Below, piece by piece: positions 1 to 10,394 of a stretch of 64,000 bases of DNA. The stretch's first letter is position 1; each line of letters begins with the position of its first letter. The notes below the pieces were generated by a model. It saw only the letters and a program-made list of their open reading frames with translations, was not told where the DNA came from and searched no databases. The translations under genes were made by a program, and so were the position numbers. The stretch is from Macrosoma leucophasiata (lineage: Eukaryota; Arthropoda; Insecta; Lepidoptera; Hedylidae). The stretch covers positions 4,650,001 through 4,714,000 of the forward strand of contig JAWQUS010000023.1 of the NCBI GenBank assembly GCA_036365455.1, given 5' to 3'.

Positions 1-325
1 CCTACTATAATATTATAAAGAGGAACCATTTGTGTTTTTGTATGTTTGTAACGTTTTCACACAAAAACTACAGGACGTATTTCAAAAATTCTTTCACCAT
101 TAGTAAGCTACATCTTCACAGGCTACCTATACATAGTAAAAAAAATGTGTTTATTGGCAAAAAAAATATATAAATATCGTTTTAGATATTGATTCCATAG
201 ATTCCCGAATTAGTATTCACTGTGTTTCGGGAATCAGTGGCTTCTCCAGATGATATCATATTACAATTTTGTCGTAGGTATAATTTCATTAACAGCTACC
301 GTGCGAAGCCCGGGCGGGCGGCTAG
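1..325 (+). mobile_element. Helitron-like non-autonomous element, 5' edge at window start
   Basis: The first bases (cctactataatattataaag) match the 5' start shared by the short Helitrons in this window, and the stretch ends with a GC-rich block (gcgaagcccgggcgggcggctag) terminating in CTAG, the Helitron 3' signature. No coding capacity. The central part is diverged. The true 5' end may lie outside the window. Confidence 0.55.
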
Positions 326-401
326 TATGTCATTTTTATATTTTTTATTTTATATTTTTATATATGCCTATATATGTAATATGCCTTTCGTTTTAATATT
401 A

Positions 402-612
402 TGGATGATGGTGGAAATCAAAAATGCAATTTACTTGGATGTTAAGTGATGACTGCAGCCTATAGATATCTACACAAAAGCAGAGGTCAATGAAGATGCG
501 ATCCAAGCCCGAGACTTCAGGTGATATGCCTCTGATGAAAATTAAGGGGCCGTACATTACCATAGTATATAACCGGAAGACGATAGTGCTAAATTCCTAT
601 TTGGAGGCGGAT
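402..612 (-). repeat. repeat A' fragment (old copy)
   Basis: Degenerate match to the minus-strand form of repeat A: 'ttaagtgatgactgcagcc', 'tgcctctg', 'ggggccgtacattacca' and 'accggaa.acgatagtgct' occur in the family order. Both ends are eroded. Confidence 0.6.
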
Positions 613-666
613 ATATCAATGGTACTTCTGATAATGGCCGACCGGGCGGCCGGTGCAGCGAACAGG

Positions 667-892
667 TAAAATAAAATAAATAAATAAAATAAAATACACT
701 TACACTCACAGCCCCACAGTAGGTATAAACCTGTGTCGTAGGTGCCGTTGTACACATACAACACATATACAAACACCCAAACCCGAAACAAATATCTGTA
801 GGCCATACAAATATTTGTCCCGGTGCGGGGATCAAACCTGCGACCCTACGAATCAAACGGTCATCTCACACAGCTGATCTAACCGGGTCGTC
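667..892 (-). mobile_element. SINE-B, tRNA-derived SINE
   Basis: Read on the minus strand it starts gacgacccggttagatcagc, has a tRNA-like head with a box-B-like 'ggtttgatcccc' and then a unique body ('acaaatatttgtatggcc'). It ends in an A/T-rich (aataa)n tail at its low-coordinate side. A second copy at 52802-53008 matches along the whole length, which fixes both ends. RNA polymerase III promoter use is inferred from the tRNA-like head. Confidence 0.7.
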
Positions 893-1337
893 AAAAAAAA
901 AAAGGTTCGTCGTGGTATCAGGCTCGAAGGACCATACGTTAATTGATTAAGGTTTGATTTAGTTTGAACTAGTTTGGAGATAAATTAAATACGTATTAAT
1001 CGTTTGAGTTTCTATTGGACAGTGAATATGTAAGACGACAAGACAAATAGGCACATATTACGAATTACGTCACAAGAGTGTTTATGAGTTGAACAGTCGT
1101 ACCTACCAACATTGTCGATCTCAGATATCTTAGTTTCGTTTCCTGTACTAGTAAAACAATGCCTATGTCTAATTAAAATGAAATCACAATTTGACTGACA
1201 TTACGGTATTAGTCAAGTAGTAGGTATTTGTTTTCATTATTCACCTATTCTGCATTTTCCATGAAGTTACCTACGTAATCAAAGATTCCCTTGTGATTCA
1301 TGACTTATCCTTATTAGCAGCAATTCTTTTGTAAATT
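893..1337. other. unassigned AT-rich stretch
   Basis: I see no recognisable element or coding frame here. Confidence 0.4.
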
Positions 1338-1418
1338 GGCGATAGATAGGATTAGATTAGGTAATGCGGTGGTGCCTACGCCCTCGAGTCCCTGTACTGG
1401 AACTTTGGCCTTCAGTAG
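1338..1418 (-). repeat. repeat A' 5'-end fragment
   Basis: Contains 'aggtaatgcggtggtgcctacgccctcgag' in minus orientation, the 5' portion of the A' relative (ctcgag where young A has cgcgag). The polyA side is missing. Confidence 0.55.
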
Positions 1419-1454
1419 TTTTAACGAAACATCACAGTTGAAATACGTTGTTTA

Positions 1455-1740
1455 CATAGAGCAATACGGGCCACCGGCCGCCGCGGCGGACCGGAGGGGA
1501 GTAGCCATAGCGCTTACATATACCAATACCGATACAAAACAGTCTGTCATGTTTTGCGGATGAACTACGTGTGATACACTACAAAAATCGTCTATTACTA
1601 CAAAACTTGACTTTAACAAAATACCTACATAAACAATTTCACGCACACATTTAAAGATCTGGACGACAGGCGTAGGACCGTTTGGGCTTTACTTTGAGAT
1701 AGGGAAAAGCCTGCATATGGCTACTCCCCTCCGGTCCGCA
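1455..1740. mobile_element. TIR-C element, right terminus damaged
   Basis: Begins CATAGAGCAA and runs into the GC-rich arm 'ccggccgccgcggcggaccggaggggagtag'. The far side has the inverted 'ctactcccctccggtccgc' but then changes to unrelated sequence, so the last ~25 bp of the right arm are missing. The internal part shares 'tgacagactg'- and 'aaatgtgtgcgtgaaattg'-type blocks with the intact copies. Confidence 0.7.
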
Positions 1741-1756
1741 CGCTGCCATATATGTA

Positions 1757-1911
1757 TGACCCTATAATAACTCGCACACAGAGACATAACAACTTGGGTC
1801 TCGTCTCGGGAGTGGCAACGCATCTGTAACTCTGGTTTTTGTGTAGTCTATAGGCTGCAGGCATGACTTAACATCTATTTGAACTGCATGCTTGTTTGCC
1901 AACTTCATTCA
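1757..1911 (+). repeat. repeat A' 3' portion
   Basis: Plus-strand A' sequence from the 'cagagacataacaact' block to 'gcatgcttgtttgcc'. The 5' half is absent and the polyA tail is lost at the junction with repeat F. Confidence 0.6.
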
Positions 1912-2160
1912 TCATATCAGCCGAAAGCTGTCCACTGCTGGACTAAAATCTCCCCAAAATGAAAATGCCATAATCGCCACGCTTGGCATGCGGATTGGCG
2001 ATCGCAGTGTTAGTGGTAGTTTTATTGTAGGACGCTGCTGCCCCTCTTACGTTAATGCACTTGTTCGGTTGACTGACTGCACTAGTGGAAGAATTCTCCT
2101 ATAGTGGAAGAAGTGGGCGATGGGGTCATCACGACCCAACGTCCGATAATGCCCGATGCT
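1912..2160 (+). repeat. repeat F copy
   Basis: Starts 'cattcatcatatcagccgaaag' followed by 'tccactgctggac', then 'ccataatcgccacgcttggc' and 'ggcgatggggtca.cacgaccc'. Same order as the copy at 33574-34800. The family is very common in Lepidoptera and is probably a LINE 3' region. No coding frame here. Confidence 0.6.
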
Positions 2161-2386
2161 AACTTCAATACTCAAAAGAAATACGACCCTAAATGGAATC
2201 TTTCATGTAACCGAAGCAATGTGTGTTTAAGGATGCTTTACCACCAGAGATGTGCTATGCAGCTGTGCAGTGAAGATGTGAAATCTACGCTACGAAAATA
2301 TGTGACCGTTTCCAATAATACTGCTCATCTTCCTGATATTATGCTATCCTAGATGCGCAACTCAAGCTATGCGATGTATCGATAGT

Positions 2387-2444
2387 AGCGAACCGGCGCG
2401 GCGAGGCCTAGCTGGTGTAGCTGGCCTCGCCGCGCCGGTTCGCT
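2387..2444. repeat. 22-bp perfect GC-rich inverted repeat (hairpin)
   Basis: Arms 2387-2408 and 2423-2444 are exact reverse complements over 22 bp (agcgaaccggcgcgg...), separated by a 14-nt loop. Strongly GC-rich against an AT-rich background. A single TATCGATA lies just upstream. Confidence 0.9.
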
Positions 2445-2598
2445 CGGTCCACTCGCGACGGCCCATAGTTTTTAGGTTTGATTAATGTAATGAAAAAAAA
2501 ACATAAATATTTTCTATGGAGTTCAAAAATTTCGAGTCATTTGGTCGACTTTTACTCGCAAACTTGAAAAGCCAACTTACGTTATATGTAGCTACAAT
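2445..2598 (+). repeat. repeat D fragment
   Basis: Blocks 'tagtttttaggtttgattaatg', 'ttttctatggag', 'atttcgagt', 'ttggtcgac' and 'cgttatatgtagcta' occur in repeat D order. It stops shortly before the LINE starting near 2674. Confidence 0.65.
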
Positions 2599-2640
2599 TG
2601 AAGGCCAACTTTTAAAGGAGCTACAAATCTACATGATAAT

Positions 2641-3735
2641 TTGACAGCAATGACAACGACAATAGCAATGTCGATAGGCGGTCGCACCGCTCTTGAGCTT
2701 ATGACTTCATATTTAAGCAATAGAACAATGTATGTTGATGTCAATGGAAAAGGATCTCCCGGGGCTTCAATGGATATGGGGGTCCCGCAAGGCTCTATTC
2801 TAGGACCGTTTCTTTTTTTAGTCTATATAAATAACTTGCCGTACATCATCAACGATAGTCAAAATATGGTATTATTTGCTGACGACACTTCTTTAATTTT
2901 TAAAATTAAAAGACAACAGGCTTTATTTGACGATGTGAACAATACTCTCTCTAATGTTGTACATTGGTTTAGTGCCAATAACTTATTGTTGAATAGTAAA
3001 AAGACAAAATGTATTAAGTTCACCACTCCTAATGTAAAACTTGTGGACACCAATGTCAAAATAAATGAGGAAGTATTGGAGTTAGTAGACTCCACGGTAT
3101 TTCTGGGCATTACCGTGGATGCTAAATTGCAATGGGGTCCCCATATTGCCAAATTAGCTAATAGACTTAGCTCGGCAGCATTTGCTGTGAAAAAGATTAG
3201 ACTATTAACAGACGTCGAGACGGCTCGCCTTGTTTATTTTAGTTATTTTCACAGTATAATGTCCTATGGCATTTTGCTATGGGGAAATTCCGCCGACGTC
3301 AACACTATTTTTGTACTGCAAAAGAGAGCTGTCCGGGCTATCTACGGGTTGAGTCCGAGGGTATCTGTTAGAGATAAATTTAAAGAAATAAATATTCTGA
3401 CTGTAGCTTCGCAATACATTTATGAAAATGTATTATATGTCCGTAAAAACATTAATGAGTTTCCTACAATAGGTAACAATCACAGTATAAATACTAGGAA
3501 CAAATACAAGTTGTCCATGCATGCAACGCGGCTGAATAGGGTCAATAATTCTTTTAGAGGTCAATGTATACGGTTCTTTAATCAAATCCCCAAAAACGTT
3601 CAAAGTCTATCGATCAATAAATTCAAGAAAGTAATGAAAGAACGTTTATATAAATGTAATTACTATAAGACCAGTGATTATCTTAATGATAATACGTCTT
3701 GGGATTATAGCGATCGCTGCCAGGCTATTTCATGA
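2641..3735 (+). CDS. LINE ORF2 C-terminal part: reverse transcriptase
   Basis: Partial polymerase of a non-LTR retrotransposon. Residues 47-56 read GVPQGSILGP (RT motif 4) and residues 79-82 are the catalytic FADD. A Jockey/CR1-type thumb and tail follow: LGITVDAKLQWGPHI, YGILLWG, LQKRAVRAIYGL. The first ~12 residues come from flanking DNA, so the annotated start is not a real start. The N-terminal endonuclease and RT motifs 0-3 are missing, so the product cannot be active alone. The frame is open to its natural C-terminus (tga at 3733-3735), suggesting recent insertion. Confidence 0.85.
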   Translation: MTAMTTTIAMSIGGRTALELMTSYLSNRTMYVDVNGKGSPGASMDMGVPQGSILGPFLFLVYINNLPYIINDSQNMVLFADDTSLIFKIKRQQALFDDVNNTLSNVVHWFSANNLLLNSKKTKCIKFTTPNVKLVDTNVKINEEVLELVDSTVFLGITVDAKLQWGPHIAKLANRLSSAAFAVKKIRLLTDVETARLVYFSYFHSIMSYGILLWGNSADVNTIFVLQKRAVRAIYGLSPRVSVRDKFKEINILTVASQYIYENVLYVRKNINEFPTIGNNHSINTRNKYKLSMHATRLNRVNNSFRGQCIRFFNQIPKNVQSLSINKFKKVMKERLYKCNYYKTSDYLNDNTSWDYSDRCQAIS

Positions 3736-4449
3736 TCCTGTGATTTCGTGTATTCAGTAATTAGTATCTACTATTGTTAAGGGTTGAATAATGTGAATAC
3801 CCTGGCTGAAAATGAATTCCATCTTTTATTTTGCCGTATGCATATCCGGAACAGTCATGCACGCTTAAATGTCTTTGCCTTTGGCGGCGTCGTGTGGCGG
3901 GTTGCTCACTTCCCTCTAAAATGGTCGAGGAGGGCAATGGCTGTCACATGCGTCATACTCGTGAACGGGTGCTGTTGGTGGGGACTGGTCTGTTCTGGTT
4001 TGCAGGGGCTACATAACATTTAGTAGATAGCAGTTTATTTGCATCTATGCTATGGACGTTGACATTATTTGATTTTTCACGATAATCTGTACTAGATTTA
4101 AGCTTTCATTTAAAAGAGCTCTTACTGAGTTTGTTGGGTAGCGGAGTTCTTCTCAGTAGTGACTGCACTTGGAACTCTGCTAAGTGAATAACATTGATCT
4201 TGACGAATAAGTTTTTCTTTTTCTTCATTTATTATCATTGAAGGAATTGAAAAATTTTATGATTATTATGTTTTAACCAAATAGTTTAAATTTTAATTTT
4301 TAATTTACTATTAATATATGATTTTTCTTTACTATATGTAATGGTTATTCTCTCTAGGTAGTTTATGATTTATTGACGTTTTGAAAGTATCTGTAAAGAT
4401 CTATTCGAAATAAAAATATTTTCTATTTCTATTTCTATTTCTATTTTAT
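2674..4449 (+). mobile_element. 5'-truncated Jockey-type LINE (copy 1)
   Basis: Starts inside the reverse transcriptase domain and runs through the rest of ORF2 and a ~700-bp 3' UTR to a simple (TTTCTA)n tail at 4420-4449. The 3' UTR contains 'aaaatggtcgagga..gcaa' and 'gtttgttgggtagcggag', both repeated in copy 2. The 5' truncation and the tail are typical of target-primed reverse transcription. Confidence 0.85.
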
Positions 4450-5735
4450 TGGCATTACCGTGGATGCTAAATTGCAATGGGGCCCCCATATTGCCAAATT
4501 GGCCAGTAGACTTAGCTCAGCAGCATTTGCAGTAAAGAGCATAAGATTATTGACGGACGTGGAGACGGCTCGGCTGGTCTACTTTAGTTACTTTCACAGT
4601 ATAATGTCCTATGGCATTTTGCTATGGGACAATTCCGTCAACGTCAATACTATTTTTGTTTTGCAAAAGAGAGCAGTACGTGCTATCTACGGGCTAAGCC
4701 CGAGAGTTTCTCTGAGGGATAAATTTAAGGAAATAAACATTTTGACTGTTGCTTGTCAATATATATACGAAAACTTATTGTATGTCCAGAAAAATATTAA
4801 TGAGTTTCCTACGAGAACGAATGATCATAATATGAACACAAGGAATTAATACAAGTTGTCCATGCATGTAACACGACTGCATAGAGTAAATAATTCTTTC
4901 AGAGGTCAGTGTATACGATTCTTTAATAAAGTCCCAAAAAATGTTCAAAGTCTATCTGTTAATACATTTAAAAAAGTAATTAAAGCACGTTTGTGAATAT
5001 CTCAATGATAGTACATCTTGGGATTATAGCGATCGCTGCCAGGCTATTTCATAAAATTGTACTTATGTTAACTTATTGATATTGTGTATGCTCTGGCCAC
5101 AAACAGATTTTCTTTTCATCTATATTGCTATCTACGCACTGGTAATTATAACAGTCAGCTCACTTTAATGTCTTTGCCTTCGGCGGCGTCGTGTGACGGG
5201 TTGCTCACTTCCCTTCAAAATGGTCGAGGAGAGCAAGGGCTGCCACATGCGTCATACTCGTGAACGGGCGCTGATTGTGGGGACTGGTCTGTTGTGATTT
5301 GCGGGTGTTATTTTCTATCACGATATTAAGCTGTTGATGGGTATTTGCGTATGTGTTTATATGCAAATATTTATATGCCATGGACGTTCACATTATCTTT
5401 ATTTTATTTAATAATATTTGTATTAAATCTGAGGTTTTGACAAAAGAGCAACACGTTGAGTTTGTTGGGTAGCGGAGTTCTTCTCAGTAGTGCCTGCACT
5501 TGGAACTCTGCTAAGTGAATGACTATGATTATGACGAACAGATTTTTCATTTTCTTCTATGAAGGAATTGAAAAATTTTATGATTCACGTATCGGTTAAA
5601 TATTATTATTAAATTGGTATTTATTAATACCTATTGAATTATTATTATAAGTCATTCTCTCTAGGTAGCTTATATCCCGACAATGCAAAAGTGTCCTTGT
5701 AGACCAATTTGAAATAAATGATTTGAATTGAATTG
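4450..5735 (+). mobile_element. second Jockey-type LINE copy, 5'-truncated, abutting copy 1
   Basis: Same LINE as copy 1, in the same direction. Its truncated 5' end ('ggcattaccgtggatgc') starts directly after the (TTTCTA)n tail of copy 1. It carries the complete 3' UTR and ends with 'gaaataaatgatttgaattgaattg', a different simple tail. Confidence 0.85.
4460..5055 (+). pseudogene. broken LINE ORF2 C-terminus (copy 2)
   Basis: Homologous to the last ~230 codons of copy 1 (DAKLQWGPHIAKLASRLSS onward). An in-frame TAA at about 4847-4849 sits next to NTRN, where copy 1 reads through. About 26 nt are deleted near 4995 relative to copy 1, which shifts the frame before the shared WDYSDRCQAIS end. 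Confidence 0.8.
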
Positions 5736-6077
5736 CACCCTAGAACTGTCTATGTTAAAGCCCTGTTATGCTCTCAAGATTATACGACTGTTCTGTGACA
5801 ACCAGTACATCAACCAGATATCGGTAATCGGTAATTAATTGAGGCATCATAAAATTAAATGTCTCACAAATTACCTACCGAAGATATTAGACCGATCAAC
5901 GTTTATTACTTCACATAACTCGCAGCTAATTGGTTTTATTCGAATTAATCGACTCGCAGATCGAGTTTCTCATTAAATTTGATTAGTTCACGAGTACACG
6001 GTGTAGTGATTGGTTTCCTTATGGCTATTTAGTTTTTTTTTTTTTTAAATGTGGGTACTCAGTTCAGCTGAAATCGC
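5736..6077. other. unassigned AT-rich stretch
   Basis: I see no recognisable element. A short 'gctgaaagaagcccacggctgg' at 6078-6112 resembles the repeat F core. Confidence 0.35.
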
Positions 6078-6127
6078 CTTCAGCTGAAAGAAGCCCACGG
6101 CTGGACTGTAGAGATTTCAAAGAAGAT

Positions 6128-6382
6128 AGGTAGAGCTCTAGTGACGAAGCTCGCGGGCGTAGGCACCACCGCATTACCTAATATATTTGCCGCTAAATGG
6201 TAGTGTTCTATGCACTAGTGCACTATCGTATGCCGGTCAGCGGCATAACACCTTAGGCTTCAGGACTGGTAATGCATGTGCATTTTGACCATGGTCTTTG
6301 TATGGGTGTCTATAGGCTGCAGTCATCACTTAACATCAATGTGCACTGCAAGCTTGTTAACCACTTCCATTACATAAAAAAA
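6128..6382 (+). mobile_element. repeat A copy with internal deletion
   Basis: Runs from 'ggtagagctc' to a short A tail. About 35 bp spanning the 'gtggtaatgtacggccctg' block are missing between 'ccggtcag' and 'cggcataac'. The first few 5' bases are absent. Confidence 0.85.
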
Positions 6383-6540
6383 CAAAAGAAGACGAGTTGC
6401 CATCCCTGAGGACTGAAGTATTATACCTCTGTGTCGGAAATAACAGGGTCATACATGACCTGACGGGAATACGATCGTGCTGAACACTACCGTCGGCAAG
6501 TAGATTGACATGACGTACATACTCGTAGTTTTGATTTCAG

Positions 6541-7062
6541 AATCAGAAACTCATTTATTCATTTAGGGTGACAGGCACCTCTTATGACACGTCAAAAACA
6601 AACAAAATAAATTAAAGCGAATAACAATTGATATACATGTCAAACAAGATAAAAAATATATGTAAAGTCAAGAATATCACTAAGATAAAACTAAATGTAA
6701 TAAACTAATGTAAAAGTATATCAGTAGAATGTCTCTTTTCCCCTTTACAAACTGATAACAAAGAGTAAAAAGAAAAGAAAAAGAGTCATTCTTTGTCATT
6801 CACCGGCAAAGTTCCAAAGGCCAATATGATCTGAGAAAAACTTGCCGGAAAAAACTCAGTCGGCTCTTTTAAAAATATCTCTTAGGCATATTTTTACAAT
6901 TTTCCATAATTTAAACAAGCTTAAAATCAACAATATAATATCAACATTACACTTTGATTATTACATTTAACACCTTTGTGGAGCTAGATCAGCATTTAGC
7001 CAAACATTTCTATCCTTGAGATAGTCCTCGAGTTTATAGTAAGCCTTTTTACATAGAGTTAC
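6541..7062 (-). mobile_element. LINE 3' end, C-terminal coding remnant
   Basis: Read on the minus strand, the interval 7062-6960 translates into a typical LINE C-terminus (KAYYKLEDYLKDRNVWLNADL). It is followed by an A/T-rich 3' region including 'gagccgactgagttttttccggcaag' and ends near 'aataaatgagtttctgattctg'. 5'-truncated, so only the terminal piece was inserted. A fragment of the same family is at 51265-51345. Confidence 0.55.
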
Positions 7063-7272
7063 TCAATGAGTATCGAGTATTGTGAAATATTCAACATAGA
7101 GCCCAGCCATTCTGCTTGCCTATCGATTCTATACAACAAACACTGGCTTAGTTACGACATTGTTGCATAACATAATATCTGTTACTCGGAACCCTATTTG
7201 TCTTTGTTTCATAAACATTGTATGTAAAACTTGTGTAAAAACCCTTTTTCAGCACTTTTTAGTTTTATTTTT

Positions 7273-7403
7273 GAACGAAGTTCCTTATCGCGCGATACGT
7301 TGGCTAAGGGGGATAGGCGAGCGTCACCAAAAATCCTCACGACACTTTTGCTATAGTGCGTAGCGCTCGGAAAGAGGGCAGGCCGAGTATAGGATTCGAC
7401 TTA

Positions 7404-7439
<36 letters not shown>

Positions 7440-7457
7440 TGAAGAGGAACTTCGTTC
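7273..7457. mobile_element. small TIR element with CT-repeat core
   Basis: Ends are inverted (gaacgaagttcc at 7273 and ggaacttcgttc ending 7457). The interior is short and non-coding and holds a (TC)n tract at 7410-7436. No target duplication is clear. Confidence 0.55.
7410..7436. repeat. (TC)n microsatellite
   Basis: About 13 uninterrupted TC dinucleotides. Confidence 0.95.
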
Positions 7458-7539
7458 CAATCGGGTGTCCCACATGTGACACCACACACAGTTTTTTTAA
7501 TTTAATTTCTTTATGTAAGGAAGGCGGCTTGCAAACATT

Positions 7540-7617
7540 GCGTTGCTCCGTTTTGACGTGAAAGACGGAAAAACAAACACACAAACATACTTTCACATTT
7601 ATAATATTGGTATGGAT
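7540..7617 (-). repeat. Helitron-like 5' end fragment
   Basis: Plus-strand text 'acgtgaaagacgg..aaacaaacacac..' followed by 'tttcacatttataatattgg' is the reverse of the conserved Helitron start found elsewhere in the window. The remaining body is missing. Confidence 0.45.
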
Positions 7618-8139
7618 TTTAACATTATTTTATTGTCGATTTCATGATTTTCACAATTAAAGAATCATTTTATTTGACTACCATCTTCTATTATAAGACT
7701 TTCAAATATTACCTTAAAAGTTCGCAGTTTCAATAGTTCCTTCAGTTAATGCTCACTTAAACTGTTCCGCTATTCGAAACTTTCTTTACGACCAAAGTCG
7801 TTCGTTGTTAATTTGGCAGGGTCCAATTGTAAAGCTGTAAAGGTTTTTGACCCACTTGGCGGAAATCCAAACTAGGCAGCAATTTGGGCCTGTGTGCTAG
7901 GCTCTCACTTAGGTCTATTGCCGGCTGTCGCCTGAACGACTTGTGAACGGTTCCTCATCCAGTGTATAGCTATTACTATATAAGCTTATTGGGAAAATAT
8001 GCTTCTATGCAAAATCCCAGCCGCAGCAGTCTGCAAGACCTCAAGACCATAAGTCATTTTTGCGTTAATCCTGAACGCTACGCAAGGCGTTTTCGAAATC
8101 GATGGAGGTAGCTACATGTACTTTTTTTTTCAAACTGCT

Positions 8140-8275
8140 GTCAGACAAATGTCACCTTAGTCTGCCCGGGACCACGGAAGCTGAAAAGCGACCGAAACGT
8201 CGGGTTGATTTTAAAAATCATTTTCGTCGAGATAAATCCGTAAAAAATAGTTTTATTTCAACCAAAGAATATTGT
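8140..8275 (+). repeat. repeat N-related fragment (CCGAAACGTCGGG motif)
   Basis: Contains 'gaccacggaagctgaaaagcgaccgaaacgtcgggt', which matches the terminal motif of repeat N at 53.7 and 55.9 kb, but the following sequence (tgattttaaaaatcattttcg) differs, so it is a related subfamily. Confidence 0.5.
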
Positions 8276-8313
8276 GCGGAATTTCATGCTTCTATGCTAT
8301 TTCACGTAGTATG

Positions 8314-8600
8314 ATGATTTTTTTTTTTTTTTTCTCTTTATTATTTAGGGACTTTTATACTCAAGTACATGTCAGTCCCATTATGACCCACACAATTTCA
8401 TACCCAATCAACTATAATATGTACCTACTTATTTAACATTTATCATGAGTCTATTAAACTTATAAGTCTGAACAAATTCATGGCATCGTTAGAACTCGGA
8501 CAAAGTATGATGATTGGCGTTGCGAAAATTGTACAAATAATGCATATTCTTTATGGCCATGGAGGATTTGGACATTTTACCGCTAAATTTATTTGTTTTC
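8314..8600 (-). repeat. probable LINE 3' end (polyA on minus strand)
   Basis: Plus-strand poly-T at 8317-8332 is followed by 'tctttattatttagggactttta', the same leader as at 51521. Orientation and poly-T suggest an A-tailed LINE end on the minus strand. No protein remnant recognised. Confidence 0.35.
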
Positions 8601-8765
8601 GTCACTCCTGTAAGTGTATTTACATATCTTGCAAGTCCCGTCAGAGGTATTCCAAAAGACTTCACTTTTCCGATTGAAGCTGATCATTGCTCATGTTCTA
8701 TAAAGTTTTGAGATGAATCCAATTATTATCAGACTATCGATGGACACTACATGAACCGGACTTAA

Positions 8766-8977
8766 TCTATACTAATATGATAAAGCTGAAGAGTTTGTTG
8801 GTTTGTTTTCTTGAACGCGCTAATCTCTGGAACTACGTTTCCGATTTGAAAAATTCTTTCAGTGTTAGATAGCCCATTTATCGAGGAAGGCTTTAGGCTT
8901 AAGGCTATATATTATCACGCTAAGATGACTACGGGTAAGTAACATTGCAACCGCGCGAAGCCGGGCCGGGCCGCTAG
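8766..8977 (+). mobile_element. Lep1-like Helitron, complete
   Basis: Begins TC (tctatactaatatgataaag), ends CTAG after a GC-rich block 'ccgcgcgaagccgggccgggccg', and is flanked by A on the left and T on the right, the Helitron insertion rule. The 212-bp body contains the conserved 'cagtgttagatagcccatttatcgagg'. Non-coding and therefore non-autonomous. Confidence 0.85.
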
Positions 8978-9190
8978 TTCAAAATAAAGTTATCTCACAT
9001 GAAATTTAAAATCACTAATTATTGCTCTCCTACTATATAACTCGACTATTACCGGTTACTGATAACTTTGTTCCAGCAAGTTCTATTGAATTAAGAACAG
9101 CCCGGTCACTGCACGTGAGTAATGGATACGGTATTGGCAATAGGAAGTGTTTAGTAACTAGTTACTGAAGGGTTAGGGCAGTAGGGTCTT

Positions 9191-9485
9191 ACTGGTGGTA
9201 GAGCTCCAGTGACGGAGCTCGCGGGCGTAGGCACCACCGCATTACCTAATATACTTGCCGCTAAATGGTAGTGTTCATCACTATCGTGTTCCGGTCAGAT
9301 GGTAATGTACGGCCCTGTAATTTCCGGCACAGAGGCATAACACCTAATGTCTCAAGAGTGGCAGCGCATCTGCATTTTGACCTCTGGTCATTGTGTGGTT
9401 GTCTATAGGCTGCAGTCATCACTTAACATCAAACTGCATGCTTGTTTGCCACTTTTATTACATAAAAAAAAAAAAAAAAAAAAAA
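9191..9485 (+). mobile_element. repeat A copy, nearly complete
   Basis: Starts actggtggtagagctcc with the intact 5' hairpin and ends in a ~24-nt A tract. A few bases are missing before 'aactgcatgcttg'. Confidence 0.9.
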
Positions 9486-9942
9486 CTAAAGACAAAACAA
9501 TAGATAAGGATTAACTTGGATTTTATTAAATTACAATGGGAGCGAGCACAAGACATGACATGATCACAGAGCAGCGAGTAGTAGAAAGGGAAGTGTCAAT
9601 AAACGTCAATGTCAGTCATAGACAGTTAACATTTACGAAGACAGCCAGATTGCATTGCGTTTACTAATACTGTTATGTTTAACAGTTACTATAGCAACGT
9701 GTGAGAGAATTAACCGGTGCGGTGTCTAAAGAACAACCTTGTTTACATCTGGCTATTGGCCACAACTTCGCGTAGTTAAAGTTTTAAGTAAAAGCTAGTC
9801 TGCCTTTGGATGCAAGTCATCTGCATGCATTTTGTACAATGAAATTCAAATACTGAGACACGGAGAAGTTAATAAATAGGCAGAATTAACTTTCGCTTAT
9901 ATATACCTACCTACATAGCAATCAGTATTCTAATAGCTTTCG
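9486..9942. other. unassigned stretch
   Basis: No element recognised. Confidence 0.3.
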
Positions 9943-9949
9943 TTACTAC

Positions 9950-10174
9950 CACAGTACAAATATGAACAGTGTGGAAACTACGTACCTATAAAATGTTGAA
10001 ACGTCACACTCTAAAAAACATGTGCATCAAAGAGGCCTCTAAGCGGTTCTCGCGGTACTGCAGTACTGACTGAGTCACTCGCTACATCGAGCTTCGATGT
10101 AGCGAGCGTTTTTGTTAGTGTGCCGCTTCGAACGTTTTGTACGTGGTCTCCATACTGTTCATATTTGTACTGTG
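9950..10174. mobile_element. TIR-I element with target duplication
   Basis: Terminal inverted repeats of ~65 bp start CACAGTACAAATATGAAC and end in its reverse complement. The 7-bp sequence TTACTAC flanks both sides (9943-9949 and 10175-10181). The centre holds a second, perfect small palindrome (gctacatcga/tcgatgtagc). No coding capacity. Confidence 0.8.
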
Positions 10175-10394
10175 TTACTACGAGTACTTTACAAGTATCA
10201 AATCGTTTCGAAGAGATATGACTAACTAGCTATTTAAATATTCGGTCAACTTAAGGCTGAAATGTAATCATACAGGTTAAATATTAAAATGCCAGGTTAA
10301 CATCCTTTTGGGCAAAATTATGTAGCTATGTTTTCGGTCGTCTTCTAAAAAGTACGCTACGATAAGATACGAAAGATATTCACACGACCACTTT

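Noticed and set aside
8102..8314. Short open frame around the CCGAAACGTCGGG motif
   Set aside because: Lies across a repeat N-related fragment and has no recognisable protein features.
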